64,000 nucleotides of DNA from an uncultured Caulobacter sp. (GCA_913776195.1 CAJYMH010000031.1:372001-436000), one strand, 5' to 3'; shown: positions 18,249 through 28,570, counted from the first letter of the stretch. Notes: generated from the letters alone by a model not told the origin. A program made the numbers and translations.

Positions 18249-20189
18249 CTAGAACTCCTCCCACTCGTCGGCGGCCAGTTGGGTGGTCGGCTTCATGGCC
18301 GCCACCGTGCGGGCGCCAGGCCGTTGGTCGGCCGTGACCGTCTGGCGACGGGGCTGCGCTGATGGACGATCAGCGTTGGACGGGGTCTTGGTCGCAACGT
18401 CGCCGACCTTGAAGCGGGCGACCATTCGGGCCAGCTCGGAGGATTCGCCCTTCAGGGCGTGGGTCGCGGCGGTGGCCTCCTCGACCATCGCGGCGTTCTG
18501 CTGGACGACGCTGTCCATCTGATTGACCGCCACATTAACCTCGCCCAGGCCGGTGGATTGCTCCTGAGCCGAGGCGGCGATGTCGGCGACCAGGGCGTCG
18601 ATCTCCGCCACCTGGGCGACGATCTGCTCCAGCGCTTGGCCGGTCTGGCCCACCAGATCCACGCCCGATCCGACCTGGTCGGTGGACGTGTTGATGAGGG
18701 CCTTGATCTCCTTGGCCGCTTCGGCCGAGCGCTGGGCCAGGGCACGCACTTCCGAGGCGACGACCGCGAAGCCTTTGCCGGCCTCACCGGCCCGGGCGGC
18801 TTCGACGCCGGCGTTCAGGGCCAGGAGGTTGGTCTGGAAGGCGATCTCATCGATGACGCCGATGATGTTGCCGATCTCCCGCGAGGAGCTTTCGATCTGG
18901 CCCATGGCGGTGACCGCTTGGCGGACGACCTGGCCAGACCGTTCGGCGCCGTCGCGGGCCGAGGTGACCAGAACGGTCGCTTCCTTGGCGCCGCTGGCGG
19001 TCTTCTTCACCGTGGCGGTGATCTGATCGAGAGCGGCGGCGGTTTCTTCCAGCGATGCGGCTTGCTGCTCGGTGCGACGCGACAGTTGGTCTGAGGCGCT
19101 GGCGATCTCGTCGGCGCTGAAGCTTACGCCGCTGGAGGCGCCGGCGATCACCGCCATGGTTTCCTGCAGCTTGGTCATGGCCACGTTGAAGTCTTCCTTC
19201 AGCTTGGCGTAGCGGCCGGCGAACTCGGCGTCGATGCGCCAGGTCAGGTCGCCGTCGGCCAGGCGCGACAGGCAGTCGGCCAGGGTGTCGACGACCATCG
19301 CTTGGATCGCCTCGTTGCGACGGCGCTCCTCTTCGGCGGCGCTTTCCAGGCGTTCGGCTTCCAGGCGGGCGGCCTCCGCTTCCGCCTGCAGGCGAATCTT
19401 GGCCAGGGCGTTGTCCTTGAAGGTCTGGACCGCATCGGCCATTTGGCCGACCTCGTCCTTGCGGCCGATGGCCGGCACATCAACGGAGTTGTCGCCGGAC
19501 GCCAGGCGCCGCATCGCGCCGGTCATTGCGGTCACCGGGACAGCGATGGAGCGGCGCAGAAGAAGGCCGGCGCCGATGGCGGTCAGGGCGACCAGGGCGA
19601 CCCCGACCATCACCACGATCTTCGTCCAGAAGGCGATGGATGCCTGGCTTTCGGCCTCGGCTTTCATTGCGGCCTCGGCGGTGGCTTGGATCTCGTCAGC
19701 GGTCTCTTCCACCGGCGTGATCAGCTTGTCTGCGATGCCGTCGTTGCTGACCATGGCGGCGCCTTGCGCGCGCGTCGCCGGATCGGCCGCGAGCTGGATG
19801 GCGGGATTGATGGCGCCGTCGGTCCAGACCTGGAAGCTGGTGCGGAGATTGGCGACGCGGGCCAGACCCTTGGGGTCGCCGGCGAACAGCTTCTCCAGCT
19901 CGGCCACGTGCGCCTCGTAGGCGGGGCGGTGCGAGTCCACCAGGCGACCACGATAATAGTCGTCGCCCGAAAGGAGCAGCCCGCGCAGGGAGTTCTCCTG
20001 GCGGGACAGCCGATAGCGCGCGCCCTCGATGGCGCTGATCACCTTGTGGGCTTGTTCGGTCCGCCGGATCGATGCGTCGAGACGTTCGTTGCTGATGAAG
20101 ATCGCCGCGCCCATGGCGACGATCACGGCGATGGTTGCGCTGAAGATGACCATCAGTTTGGCCGGAATGCGCAGGTCGTTGAACGTCAT
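18249..20189 (-). CDS. Methyl-accepting chemotaxis protein
   Basis: 646 residues from ATG 20187-20189, preceded by GGGGACC. An N-terminal helix (about 12-32), a periplasmic four-helix-type sensor region, a second membrane helix (about 190-212), HAMP segments, and a long coiled coil with the highly conserved hairpin [20 protein letters not shown] and [14 protein letters not shown]. The C-terminus ends in DEWEEF, resembling the CheR/CheB-docking pentapeptide. It signals to the CheA/CheW array. The ligand is not evident. An upstream in-frame extension to 20267 shows no conserved features. Confidence 0.92.
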   Translation of the reverse strand: MTFNDLRIPAKLMVIFSATIAVIVAMGAAIFISNERLDASIRRTEQAHKVISAIEGARYRLSRQENSLRGLLLSGDDYYRGRLVDSHRPAYEAHVAELEKLFAGDPKGLARVANLRTSFQVWTDGAINPAIQLAADPATRAQGAAMVSNDGIADKLITPVEETADEIQATAEAAMKAEAESQASIAFWTKIVVMVGVALVALTAIGAGLLLRRSIAVPVTAMTGAMRRLASGDNSVDVPAIGRKDEVGQMADAVQTFKDNALAKIRLQAEAEAARLEAERLESAAEEERRRNEAIQAMVVDTLADCLSRLADGDLTWRIDAEFAGRYAKLKEDFNVAMTKLQETMAVIAGASSGVSFSADEIASASDQLSRRTEQQAASLEETAAALDQITATVKKTASGAKEATVLVTSARDGAERSGQVVRQAVTAMGQIESSSREIGNIIGVIDEIAFQTNLLALNAGVEAARAGEAGKGFAVVASEVRALAQRSAEAAKEIKALINTSTDQVGSGVDLVGQTGQALEQIVAQVAEIDALVADIAASAQEQSTGLGEVNVAVNQMDSVVQQNAAMVEEATAATHALKGESSELARMVARFKVGDVATKTPSNADRPSAQPRRQTVTADQRPGARTVAAMKPTTQLAADEWEEF

Positions 20190-20489
20190 GAAAGGTCCCC
20201 TAGCCCTTTGTCGGCTTGGGGTTTCCGCATTTATGGCAAGCGATTTCTCGCCAGCCGAGCACCTCAAGCCTAAAGCATTCGATGCCTGCGATATATTTAA
20301 CGAGTCTTAATGCTCAGGGTTTGGCGGCGCGTCGGATTGTCGCGCGACTTGTGGCGCAGAAAGGCCGGCCCCGTCTAACACTCGTTCGATTTGAATTGTT
20401 CGATCCAGTATTTGGATTGCTCGTCCGGGGACTGGCATTCTTTTGGAATGATAGTTCGCCTGGAGGTTGTTTTGCCATTTTCTAGCTTT
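20190..20489. other. Intergenic region upstream of the chemoreceptor
   Basis: 300 bases between two minus-strand genes. It must hold the chemoreceptor promoter. TTAA-N6-TTAA at 20297-20310 resembles a CtrA box but has six rather than seven spacer bases. Nothing else recognised. Confidence 0.4.
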
Positions 20490-21377
20490 TCAAAACTTGG
20501 ATTCTGGCTTGATCGTCATCAAGAAGGTTGCGTGTTTTCCTTGCTGCACAAGGAAAACGCCTGGCTTGTCCTGGATGTCGCCAGCGTAGTTTTGAGCATC
20601 CGCGAAGCCGCTCCACGGTTCGATGCAGATGTAGTCCGCGCCAGGCTTGGTCCAGACGCCGAGGTGTGGGCTGTCTGGAAACGCCACCTCGATTCCTGGC
20701 TGCCCGGGAACGCCGAAGACCAGCCTGCGGCTGGCCAGGTCGTCGAAGATCACGGCGTCGTTGACGAACATCTCTTCCCGTAAAGGCATGTCGCGCCCTT
20801 TGACCGGGGTCGGCAGGCGTTCGGGACGCACCAGCCCGTCGTCGCCTACGCGACGGATCGGTTGGGGTTGCGGTTCCGCGAAGCGCAGAATGTGCTCCAG
20901 CTTGTCGCCGCCATAGGGCAGCGGCCAGCGTAGCGCGGGATGAAAGCCGAAGCTTGCCGGCATCTCACCCTCGCCGAGGTTCGAGATCGTGACCGTATTG
21001 ACCAAAGCGTCGTCGGCGATTGCGAAGGCGACGTCCAGACGGAACGCGAACGGATAGGAAGCCAGGGTGTCGTCATCGGCCTCCAGTCGCATAAGCACCC
21101 GATCCGCCGTTTGCTCCATGATCGCGAACTGCTTGTGACGAGCGAAGCCGTGTTTGGTCATCGGATAGGTCTTGCCGCCGAACCGATAGACGCCGCCGTT
21201 CAGCCCGCCGATCACGGGGAACAGCAGCGGCGCGCGGCCGGTCCACCAGGCCGGATCTCCGTCCCACAGCAGTTCTCGGCCTTGGCTGTCCGTCAGACGT
21301 GACAGCTCCGCGCCGAGCGGGTTGATCTCCGCCGAAAGACCGCCGTGCTCGATCCGTATCCAGGACTCCTTTATCAA
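20490..21377 (-). CDS. Aldose 1-epimerase family protein
   Basis: 295 residues with the galactose-mutarotase fold. Candidate catalytic residues are His in KHGFARH and His in FGFHPAL, with Glu in ICIEPW. The start is TTG, overlapping the DNA polymerase I stop as TTGA, so it is probably co-transcribed behind polA. Members of this YeaD/LacX-like group act on hexoses or hexose phosphates; the exact sugar is not known. C-terminal segments GVFLVQQGKHATFLMTI are typical of the fold. Confidence 0.85.
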   Translation of the reverse strand: MIKESWIRIEHGGLSAEINPLGAELSRLTDSQGRELLWDGDPAWWTGRAPLLFPVIGGLNGGVYRFGGKTYPMTKHGFARHKQFAIMEQTADRVLMRLEADDDTLASYPFAFRLDVAFAIADDALVNTVTISNLGEGEMPASFGFHPALRWPLPYGGDKLEHILRFAEPQPQPIRRVGDDGLVRPERLPTPVKGRDMPLREEMFVNDAVIFDDLASRRLVFGVPGQPGIEVAFPDSPHLGVWTKPGADYICIEPWSGFADAQNYAGDIQDKPGVFLVQQGKHATFLMTIKPESKF

Positions 21378-24223
21378 TGGGCTTCGTCCCAGTTCGACGC
21401 CGCGCGAGCCTCGACCACCAGCGGCACCGTCAGGCAGACCGCCGGCTCGGCGGCCTTCTCCATCACCGCCTTCACCAGGGCGCAGGTCGCCTCGGCCTCG
21501 GCTTCGGGCGCTTCGAAGACCAGTTCATCGTGTACCTGAAGCAACATGCGGGCCTTGAGGCCGGCTTCCGTCAGCGCGGTCGGCATGCGAACCATGGCGC
21601 GGCGGATCACGTCGGCGGCCGAGCCCTGGATCGGGGCGTTGATGGCGGCGCGCTCGGCGAACTGGCGTTGGGCCACGGACTTGCCGCCGATCTCTGGGAT
21701 GTTGACCTTGCGGCCGAAGATCGTGCTGACGAAGCCCTGCTCGCGCACCTGGGCCTTTGTGCGATCCATATAGGCCCCGATGCCGGGGAAGCGCTCGAAG
21801 TAGGTCTTGATATAGGCGCCGGCCTCGCCTTGCGGGATGCCTAACTGATTGGCCAGACCGAAGGCGCTGATGCCGTAAACGATGCCGAAGTTGATGGCCT
21901 TGGCTTGGCGGCGGATCATCGGGTCCATGCCCTCAATCGGCACACCAAACATCTCCGAGGCGGTAGAGGCGTGAATGTCCAGGCCTTCGGCGAACGCCCG
22001 CTTCAGCTGCGGGATGTCGCCGATGTGGGCCAGCAGGCGAAGCTCGATCTGGCTGTAGTCGGCGCTGATCAGCACATGGCCAGGCTCGGCGATGAAGGCC
22101 TTGCGGATCTTGCGGCCTTCCTCGGTGCGGACCGGAATGTTCTGCAGGTTGGGGTCGTTGGACGACAGGCGGCCGGTGGTGGTCGAGGCCATGGCGAACG
22201 ACGTATGCACCCGCCCGGTCGATGGCGCGATCGCCGCTATCAGGTTGTCGGTATAGGTGCCCTTCAGCTTCGACAGCTGACGCCAGTCTAGCAAGACGCG
22301 CGGCAGCTCGTTGCCCTCGGCGGCCAGACTCTCCAGTACGTCGCTGTCGGTCGACCACTGGCCCGTGGCGGTCTTCTTGCCGCCGGTCAGCTGCATCTCG
22401 CCGAACAAGATGTCGCCGATCTGTTTGGGGCTCCCCAGGTTGAAGGGGCGGCCGACAATCTGCTGGGCCCGAGCCTCATATTCGGCCATGCGCAAAGAGA
22501 AGTCGTTGGACAGCTTCCGCAGGGCTTCGGGATCCACCTTGATCCCGTGGTTCTCCATCTGCGCCAACACCGGCGGCAGGCCGCGCTCCAGGGTCTCGTA
22601 AGCCGTCAGCAGGCCCTCGCGCGCCAAGCGCGGCTTGAGGCGGTTGTAGAGGCGCAGGGTGACGTCGGCGTCCTCAGCCGCGTAGCGTGTGGCTGGCTTC
22701 AGCTCCACGTGCTTGAAACTGATCTCACTCTTTCCCGTGCCGGCGACCTGCTTGAAGGGGATAGGGCTATGCCCCAGGTGCAGGCGCGACAGCTCGTCCA
22801 TGCCGTGACCGTGCAGGCCAGCCTCCAGCACGTAGGAGATCAACATGGTGTCGTCGATCGGCGCCACGTTGATCCCATGCCGGGCGAGGACGGCGATGTC
22901 GTACTTGGCGTTCTGGGCGATCTTCAGGACCGCCGGATCTTCAAGGAGCGGCTTCAATCGATCGATGACATCCTGCAGCGAAATCTGCGCCAGGTCGGCG
23001 GCGGCCTCCAGCGCCAAGCCTTCCTTCTCGCAGTGGCCTACGGGAATGTAAGCCGCCTCACCCGGCGCGATGGCCAGGGAGATCCCGCACAGACCGGCCG
23101 TGGCTGACGACAGAGCGTCGGTCTCGGTGTCGAAGGCGACGACCCCCGCTGCGCGTGACTTTGCGATCCAGGCGTCGAGCGTGGCCAGGTCCCGGATGCA
23201 GACATAGGCGTCGTGGTCGATGGCGCCTTCGGGGGCGGCCTCCACTGAAGGCTTGGCGGCGGCGGTCGCGGCCACGCCCGGCAAGGGCGCGCCGGCGCCG
23301 CCGCGGCCGATGCGCGTCGCCAGGGTGCGGAAACCCATGTCCTCCAGGAAGACGCCCAGTGCTTCCTTGTCCGGCTCGCGCAAGACCAGATCGTCCAGCG
23401 GCTCTGGCAGGGGGGTGTCGCAATCCAGCTTCACCAGGGCCCGGGACAGGCGGATCTGGTCAGCGAACTCGATCAGGGTTTCGCGGCGCTTCTGTTGCTT
23501 TATCTCGCCGGCGCGGGCCAGCAGGGTGTCGAGGTCGCCATACTCGTTGATCAGAGCGCTGGCGGTCTTGATGCCGATGCCGGGCGCGCCGGGCACGTTG
23601 TCGACGCTGTCGCCGCACAGGGCCTGCACGTCCACCACCCGCTCGGGCGGGACGCCGAACTTCTCGATTACCTGCTCGCGGCCCAGGCGCACGTTCTTCA
23701 TCGGATCGTACATCGACACGGAGTCGTCGATGAGTTGCATCAGGTCCTTGTCGGACGAGACGATGATCGCCTCGCCTCCGGCGTTTCGGGCGGCGCAGCT
23801 ATAGGCGGCGATGAGGTCGTCGGCCTCGTAGCCGGCGAGTTCGATGCTGGGCACGCCGAAGGCGCGGGTCGCCTCACGCACCAGAGCGAACTGCGGGATC
23901 AGATCTTCGGGCGGCGGCGGGCGATGGGCCTTGTACTTGTCGTACAGGTCATTGCGGAACGTCTTCTCCGAATGGTCGAAGATCACCGCCAGGTGGGTCG
24001 GCGCGTCACCCTGCATGTCGCGCATCAGCTTGAACAGCATGTTGCAGAAGCCGGACACCGCGCCGACAGGCAGGCCGTCGCTCTTGCGGGTCAGCGGCGG
24101 CAGGGCGTGATAGGCGCGGAAGATGAAGGCCGAGCCATCCACCAGGAACAGGCGCACGGCGGGGCCGTCTTGCGTCAGCGGGCGGTCAGGAGCGGCGGCG
24201 GTCGGCGCGAGCGTGTCGGTCAT
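21374..24223 (-). CDS. polA: DNA polymerase I
   Basis: 949 residues with all three domains. 5'-3' exonuclease (about 22-310; LFLVDGSAFIFRAYHAL, DSVDNVPGAPGIGIKTA). DnaQ-type 3'-5' exonuclease (about 345-540) that looks active: FDTETD, KYDIAVL and YAAEDAD. Family A polymerase with motif A SADYSQIELRLLAH, motif B RRQAKAINFGIVYG and motif C LQVHDELVFE. It fills gaps in repair and removes RNA primers. The epimerase gene is coupled to its stop codon. Confidence 0.97.
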   Translation of the reverse strand: MTDTLAPTAAAPDRPLTQDGPAVRLFLVDGSAFIFRAYHALPPLTRKSDGLPVGAVSGFCNMLFKLMRDMQGDAPTHLAVIFDHSEKTFRNDLYDKYKAHRPPPPEDLIPQFALVREATRAFGVPSIELAGYEADDLIAAYSCAARNAGGEAIIVSSDKDLMQLIDDSVSMYDPMKNVRLGREQVIEKFGVPPERVVDVQALCGDSVDNVPGAPGIGIKTASALINEYGDLDTLLARAGEIKQQKRRETLIEFADQIRLSRALVKLDCDTPLPEPLDDLVLREPDKEALGVFLEDMGFRTLATRIGRGGAGAPLPGVAATAAAKPSVEAAPEGAIDHDAYVCIRDLATLDAWIAKSRAAGVVAFDTETDALSSATAGLCGISLAIAPGEAAYIPVGHCEKEGLALEAAADLAQISLQDVIDRLKPLLEDPAVLKIAQNAKYDIAVLARHGINVAPIDDTMLISYVLEAGLHGHGMDELSRLHLGHSPIPFKQVAGTGKSEISFKHVELKPATRYAAEDADVTLRLYNRLKPRLAREGLLTAYETLERGLPPVLAQMENHGIKVDPEALRKLSNDFSLRMAEYEARAQQIVGRPFNLGSPKQIGDILFGEMQLTGGKKTATGQWSTDSDVLESLAAEGNELPRVLLDWRQLSKLKGTYTDNLIAAIAPSTGRVHTSFAMASTTTGRLSSNDPNLQNIPVRTEEGRKIRKAFIAEPGHVLISADYSQIELRLLAHIGDIPQLKRAFAEGLDIHASTASEMFGVPIEGMDPMIRRQAKAINFGIVYGISAFGLANQLGIPQGEAGAYIKTYFERFPGIGAYMDRTKAQVREQGFVSTIFGRKVNIPEIGGKSVAQRQFAERAAINAPIQGSAADVIRRAMVRMPTALTEAGLKARMLLQVHDELVFEAPEAEAEATCALVKAVMEKAAEPAVCLTVPLVVEARAASNWDEAH

Positions 24224-24331
24224 GGCGCGGAAGATAGGCGCGCGAACGCTTCGGGTCAGCCCCGATCAGCGACTGTCTTGATCCCTTTGCGGAATAAGGG
24301 TTGTCTGCAAAAAGTTCTCCCTGGGGTTGTT

Positions 24332-25678
24332 ATGCCGCGCGAAATTCTTGTTGGACTTGTTTCCGCCATGCTGGCTGCCGGAACTTCCTGGTCCGCCGAG
24401 CCGGAGATTGCCGAGCCCAATTGGCTTTCAAAGCCTTCCGGCAAGGACTTCGACAAGGCCTATCCCAAGCGCGCTCATGATGAGAAGTTGAATGGCCAGG
24501 CGGTCCTTGATTGCGCCGTAATGTCGAACGGCGCGCTCACGGCCTGCGCGGTGATCAGCGAAGACCCCGTGAACTACAACTTCGGGACCGCCGCCCTGGC
24601 GATTGCGCCCAAGTACCGTATGACCCCAGAGGATGTCGCGCGACACACCGGTACGAAGGTGCGCTTCGCGATAGACTTCTTCGAGTCGGGTTTCGTCACC
24701 CGAACCGCCCGGGGCGAGGTGCGGCCGCCGGACTGGCGGCGCAAGCCCAGCGCCGACGATCTGCGGGGCGTTTGGCCGGCGGCGGCGCTTAAGCGGGGAG
24801 TGGGCGGCAAGGCGACGATCTCTTGCCAGGTCAACACCATCGGACTGCTTGAACAGTGCACGGTGGTGTCCGAGGAGCCCGCCGGTCTCGGCTTCGGCTC
24901 AGCCGCGCTCGCCTTGTCGGGGGCCTTCGAAATGCAGCCCAAGACCGAGAACGGCAAGCCCGTCAAAGGGACGGCGAGGATTCCGATCGTATTCGGCGCT
25001 TCTGGCGGGGGCGGCTGGGCCACGGACGTCGGCAAGAGCTTCAAGATGCTTCAGCGCCCCCTGTGGGACGCCGCGCCGACCTCAGCGGATGTAGCGGCGC
25101 TGTGGCCGAGAGGGATTGGGACGGAGCTGGAGACGGCCCGCGTGACCCTGACCTGCTTCCCCAAACCCGACGGGGCTTTGCGGGGGTGTCGCGAAGTCCT
25201 GGTGTCTCCGGACAAGAGCGTTTTCAAGGACGCCGCGTACAAGCTTGTGCCGAAGTTCAAGCTGCGACTATCGGGGCTTTCGCCTGATCTCCTGAAGGAG
25301 ATCGGCGTGACGGTGCCGATACAATTCCTCAATCCTGCGATTTACACCGAACCGCGAGCGCTCAGTAATGCGCAATGGTCACGTTCCGCCGACTTCAGCC
25401 AAGTTCTGGCGGTATTCCCGGAACAGGCCGTCGCCAAGGGCGTCAACAAGGGCCTGGGTATCGCGCAATGCGTTGTGGCGGTCGGCGGACGGCTGATCGA
25501 CTGCAAGCCCGTTCGCGCGGATCCGGCCGACCTGGGCTTTGGCGAGGCGGCTGTCGCGATCGCCAGTTCGATGCAGGTGAACGCCTGGGGGGAGGATGGT
25601 CTGGCGCCGGACGGCGCCACCGTTCGGCTGCCGATTCGCTTCAATCTGAGCGAACCGGCGCCGAAGGAAGGATCCTGA
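24332..25678 (+). CDS. Exported protein of four tandem TonB-C-like repeats
   Basis: 448 residues. A signal peptide ends near SWSA (about residue 22) and no membrane anchor follows. Four repeats each start with a W-containing segment (PNWLSKPS, PDWRRKPS, PLWDAAPT, AQWSRSAD), then a strand with one Cys, a turn, a second Cys 11-13 residues on, and an FG-AA--------M motif. The Cys pairs lie near 61/72, 165/174, 274/286 and 379/390, suggesting one disulfide per repeat. Each repeat resembles the TonB C-terminal domain that touches receptor TonB boxes. With no anchor or proline-rich spacer it cannot be a normal TonB. The role is unknown; a periplasmic competitor or scaffold is speculation. The start ATG 24332 was chosen because the signal peptide begins there. 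Confidence 0.7.
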   Translation: MPREILVGLVSAMLAAGTSWSAEPEIAEPNWLSKPSGKDFDKAYPKRAHDEKLNGQAVLDCAVMSNGALTACAVISEDPVNYNFGTAALAIAPKYRMTPEDVARHTGTKVRFAIDFFESGFVTRTARGEVRPPDWRRKPSADDLRGVWPAAALKRGVGGKATISCQVNTIGLLEQCTVVSEEPAGLGFGSAALALSGAFEMQPKTENGKPVKGTARIPIVFGASGGGGWATDVGKSFKMLQRPLWDAAPTSADVAALWPRGIGTELETARVTLTCFPKPDGALRGCREVLVSPDKSVFKDAAYKLVPKFKLRLSGLSPDLLKEIGVTVPIQFLNPAIYTEPRALSNAQWSRSADFSQVLAVFPEQAVAKGVNKGLGIAQCVVAVGGRLIDCKPVRADPADLGFGEAAVAIASSMQVNAWGEDGLAPDGATVRLPIRFNLSEPAPKEGS

Positions 25679-25681
25679 CCG

Positions 25682-27031
25682 TCAGAACTGCGTGATCGCG
25701 CTTAGCGCCAGATAGGCGCTGTTCTCGCCGTTCTTGGGGGCGTTGGGCGCGTCGCGCAGGAAGCGGCCCTTAGCGAGAACCAGGGCGTTAGCCTCGAGCC
25801 GCAAGCGATCTTTCACCGCCCAATAGCGAACGCGGCCTTCGATCTGGTGACCGGCGAAGTCTCCGGAGGCGCCCGTGGCGTCGCGCACGCTAGTGGTCGA
25901 GAAGCTGTCGGTGTCCGCGGCCAGCCACATGCTGCGGAACGAGGCGAAGGCGTCCAGGCGCTTGTTCGGAGCGACTTCAAGGCGGATGCCCGGAGTGATG
26001 ATGTTCGCGCGGCCGATGGCGGCGTAGATGCCCGAGGGGCCGAAGTCTGCGCGACGCATGCCCAGCAGGGTGTCGAAGCGGCCGTACTTGCCGCCCGGCT
26101 CGTCGCCGCTGGAATAATCCAGCTCCAGCGACAGGCGTGGCTTCCAGGCGCCGTCGCGGGTGTAGCCTACGTCGGCGTGAACGAAGCCGGCGCGCACGTC
26201 CAGCGTCGGGTCGTTCGCCCCCGTACCGCGGCTGACCGTCCCTGTCTGGCCGATCACTTCGACTTCATAGTCCCAGGCGGCCACGGCAGGATCGAGGATC
26301 ACCCGCGCGCCGAAGGTGTCCAGGTTGCGGTCGCGCGTCGGACCATTGGGGCCATCGTGTTCTTCGAAATGGAAGAACTCGCCTTCCAGAGTCGCCTTGC
26401 CGATCGTCTTCGGGCGCGCAGCCACCCCGCCCCAGACCACAAGATCGTCGTTCTCGGTGTCCGGATATTGCTCGTTGTCGAGCAGCGACTGGATGTCGTT
26501 CGGGCGACGCACCTGCGGCATCACATAGATCAGGGTGGTCTTGACCCCGGCCGGCGCCATGTCGACCCGTACGCCGGTATAGCCGTTGGTGGTGTTGCGA
26601 TAGTCGTCGGCCGCGACCAGGCGGCGGGAGCCGACGTTCAGCATAAAGCGACCTGCCTGAAGGGTCACTGGCCCCAGCGCGTCCCCATCCAGCTTCAGCG
26701 CCGCATAGGCCTGGACCAGTTCGGCGGTGTTCACCTCGTTAGTGCCGATCGGCGAGCGGCGGTCCGCGCCATAGACGCGGCTGTCGTACATCTCGGCGAA
26801 CAGCGTCAGCGGGCCCTGACGCCGCTCAGCGGCCAGGGTGGTCCGGACGCTCCACAAGTCGTCCTGCGCGTTGAAGTTGGGCCTGACCTGGTTATCGAGG
26901 GTCTCATACCGGACCCGCACAGTGCCCGAGAACCTCCATTGCGCCTCGGACGCATCACCAGCGAAGGCGGCGCTGGTCGAAGCGACGGCGAGACAGGTGG
27001 TCGCCAGCGCCAGGCGCGTGAATTTCTTCAT
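25682..27031 (-). CDS. Alginate-export (AlgE-type) outer-membrane porin
   Basis: 449 residues with a clear signal peptide ending SAAFAG. The rest is alternating amphipathic strands ending in ITQF, the C-terminal Phe of outer-membrane barrels. Strand segments such as WRFSGTVRVRYETLDNQ, LQAGRFMLNVGSRRLVAADDYRN and SLELDYSSGDEPGG match the Alginate_exp family of 16-18-strand barrels, which covers many substrates besides alginate. Convergent with the TonB-C-repeat gene, with four bases between stops. Confidence 0.82.
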   Translation of the reverse strand: MKKFTRLALATTCLAVASTSAAFAGDASEAQWRFSGTVRVRYETLDNQVRPNFNAQDDLWSVRTTLAAERRQGPLTLFAEMYDSRVYGADRRSPIGTNEVNTAELVQAYAALKLDGDALGPVTLQAGRFMLNVGSRRLVAADDYRNTTNGYTGVRVDMAPAGVKTTLIYVMPQVRRPNDIQSLLDNEQYPDTENDDLVVWGGVAARPKTIGKATLEGEFFHFEEHDGPNGPTRDRNLDTFGARVILDPAVAAWDYEVEVIGQTGTVSRGTGANDPTLDVRAGFVHADVGYTRDGAWKPRLSLELDYSSGDEPGGKYGRFDTLLGMRRADFGPSGIYAAIGRANIITPGIRLEVAPNKRLDAFASFRSMWLAADTDSFSTTSVRDATGASGDFAGHQIEGRVRYWAVKDRLRLEANALVLAKGRFLRDAPNAPKNGENSAYLALSAITQF

Positions 27032-27154
27032 TTCAGGTCCCCCAAAACCTGACCGCGATAGAAAGATCGCGGCTTCATTGGGGGTTTTACGCAGCCGGTT
27101 CCTAACGACCCTTAAGCCGATAGAAGCTTCACCTTGGGGCGAATTGACGCGGGG

Positions 27155-27439
27155 TCAGTGGCCGCTGGCGCCTTCGTACACGCCGGGAGCCAGACGTTCG
27201 TCCTCGTGACCGTCCGAACCATGAGCCAAGACGAAGCGGCGGTCGCAGTAGGAGCAGTCGATATAACCGGCGGCTCCCATCTCCAGCCAGACGCGTGGAT
27301 GGCCTAGCGCGCCCCCGACGCCGTCGCAGGCGATGCGATGCGAACGCACGGTCACCGTCTCCGGGGCCGGACCCGCGCCCAGGTCGGGAGCCGACATCGT
27401 CGCGGCGGTGTCGGGGATCGGCTTGGCCTTGCGCGCCAT
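27155..27439 (-). CDS. Zinc-finger (CHCC) protein, NDUFS6-like
   Basis: 94 residues. The C-terminal half reads IACDGVGGALGHPRVWLEM then IDCSYCDRRFVL: Cys, His, Cys and Cys positioned as in the zf-CHCC family, whose mitochondrial member NDUFS6 is a complex I subunit. In alphaproteobacteria the family is often a complex I accessory subunit. The N-terminus is disordered. No complex I genes are nearby, so the role rests on family membership only. Confidence 0.85.
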   Translation of the reverse strand: MARKAKPIPDTAATMSAPDLGAGPAPETVTVRSHRIACDGVGGALGHPRVWLEMGAAGYIDCSYCDRRFVLAHGSDGHEDERLAPGVYEGASGH

Positions 27440-27607
27440 GGTCTGAATTCCTGTGCGGCCCGCCTCGGAAAAAGGTTAGCGAGCGAATTGGTCGATGCGG
27501 CCTTGGCTACGGCCCCGGCGGGCCATACCTATGCGACGGGCCGCCGGGGCGTCAATTCGCGTCGCGGCCGCATATATCCGTTCCCTCTTCAGACCGCCGC
27601 AGGCTCC

Positions 27608-28570
27608 ATGGATCTTCCCGACTACGCCATCGAGGCTCAGGGTCTCTTCAAGACCTACGCCGCCACCAAGACCACCCCGGAGAAGCAGGCGCTCAACGGC
27701 ATCGACTTGAAGATCCCGCGCGGCTCGATCTTCGGTTTGCTGGGGCCGAACGGGGCCGGCAAATCGACCTTCATCAACATCCTGGCGGGTCTGACGCGCA
27801 AGACCAGCGGCACGGTGAAGATCTGGGGCCGTGACATCGACACCCATCCACGCGACGCCCGCGCGGCTATCGGGGTGGTGCCGCAGGAACTGGCGGCCGA
27901 CGTCTTCTTCACGCCGAAGGAATCGCTCGACGTGCAGTCGGGCCTTTACGGCGTGCCAAAGAGCGAACGTCGGACGGACGAACTGCTTGCTGCCCTCGGT
28001 CTGTCCGATAAGGCCAACGCCTATGTCCGCCAATTGTCGGGCGGCATGAAGCGCCGCCTGATGGTGGCCAAGGCCATGGTCCACCATCCGCCGGTCCTGG
28101 TGTTGGACGAGCCCACCGCCGGCGTCGATGTCGAGCTGCGCCGACAGCTCTGGCAGTACGTGGTCGGCCTGAACCAGCAGGGCGTGACCATCGTGCTGAC
28201 CACCCACTACCTGGAGGAGGCGCAGGAGCTCTGCGACCAGATCGCCATCGTCAATCGCGGCGAGGTAGTGGCCTGTGAGCCGACCTCGACCCTGCTGCGC
28301 CGGCTGGACATCCGCAATGTGGTGGTGACGCCCGAGGAGCCCGTGACGGTCGCGCCCGTCCTGCCCGGCTTCGACACCAAGATCCGGGCCGGCGGCGCCT
28401 TCGCCGTCAGCTACAAGACCGGCCAGTCCAGCGTCGAGCAGGTCCTGGCCGCCGTCCGTGCGGCCGGCCTGCACATCAAGGACATCGCCACCGAGGACCC
28501 GGACCTGGAGGACGTGTTCGTCTCCCTGACCTACGGCTCGGCTACGGCGGCAGATCCGGTGAAGGACTAG
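27608..28570 (+). CDS. ABC transporter ATP-binding protein (ABC-2 exporter type)
   Basis: 320 residues. Walker A GPNGAGKS, signature LSGGMKRR, Walker [13 protein letters not shown]-loop TTHYLEEA, and a C-terminal accessory region of about 90 residues usual in DrrA/CcmA-like exporter ATPases. It is similar in design to the ATPase at 44665-45591, but unlike that one has no permease gene beside it. It may pair with an ABC-2 permease elsewhere or with the 43907 permease. Substrate unknown. Confidence 0.85.
   Translation: MDLPDYAIEAQGLFKTYAATKTTPEKQALNGIDLKIPRGSIFGLLGPNGAGKSTFINILAGLTRKTSGTVKIWGRDIDTHPRDARAAIGVVPQELAADVFFTPKESLDVQSGLYGVPKSERRTDELLAALGLSDKANAYVRQLSGGMKRRLMVAKAMVHHPPVLVLDEPTAGVDVELRRQLWQYVVGLNQQGVTIVLTTHYLEEAQELCDQIAIVNRGEVVACEPTSTLLRRLDIRNVVVTPEEPVTVAPVLPGFDTKIRAGGAFAVSYKTGQSSVEQVLAAVRAAGLHIKDIATEDPDLEDVFVSLTYGSATAADPVKD

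Noticed and set aside
20297..20310. CtrA-like box TTAA-N6-TTAA
   Set aside because: The known consensus spacing is seven bases; one six-base example in an AT-richer gap is not enough.
23495..24331. Upstream in-frame extension of the TonB-C-repeat gene
   Set aside because: It would run antisense through polA. The signal peptide begins at ATG 24332.
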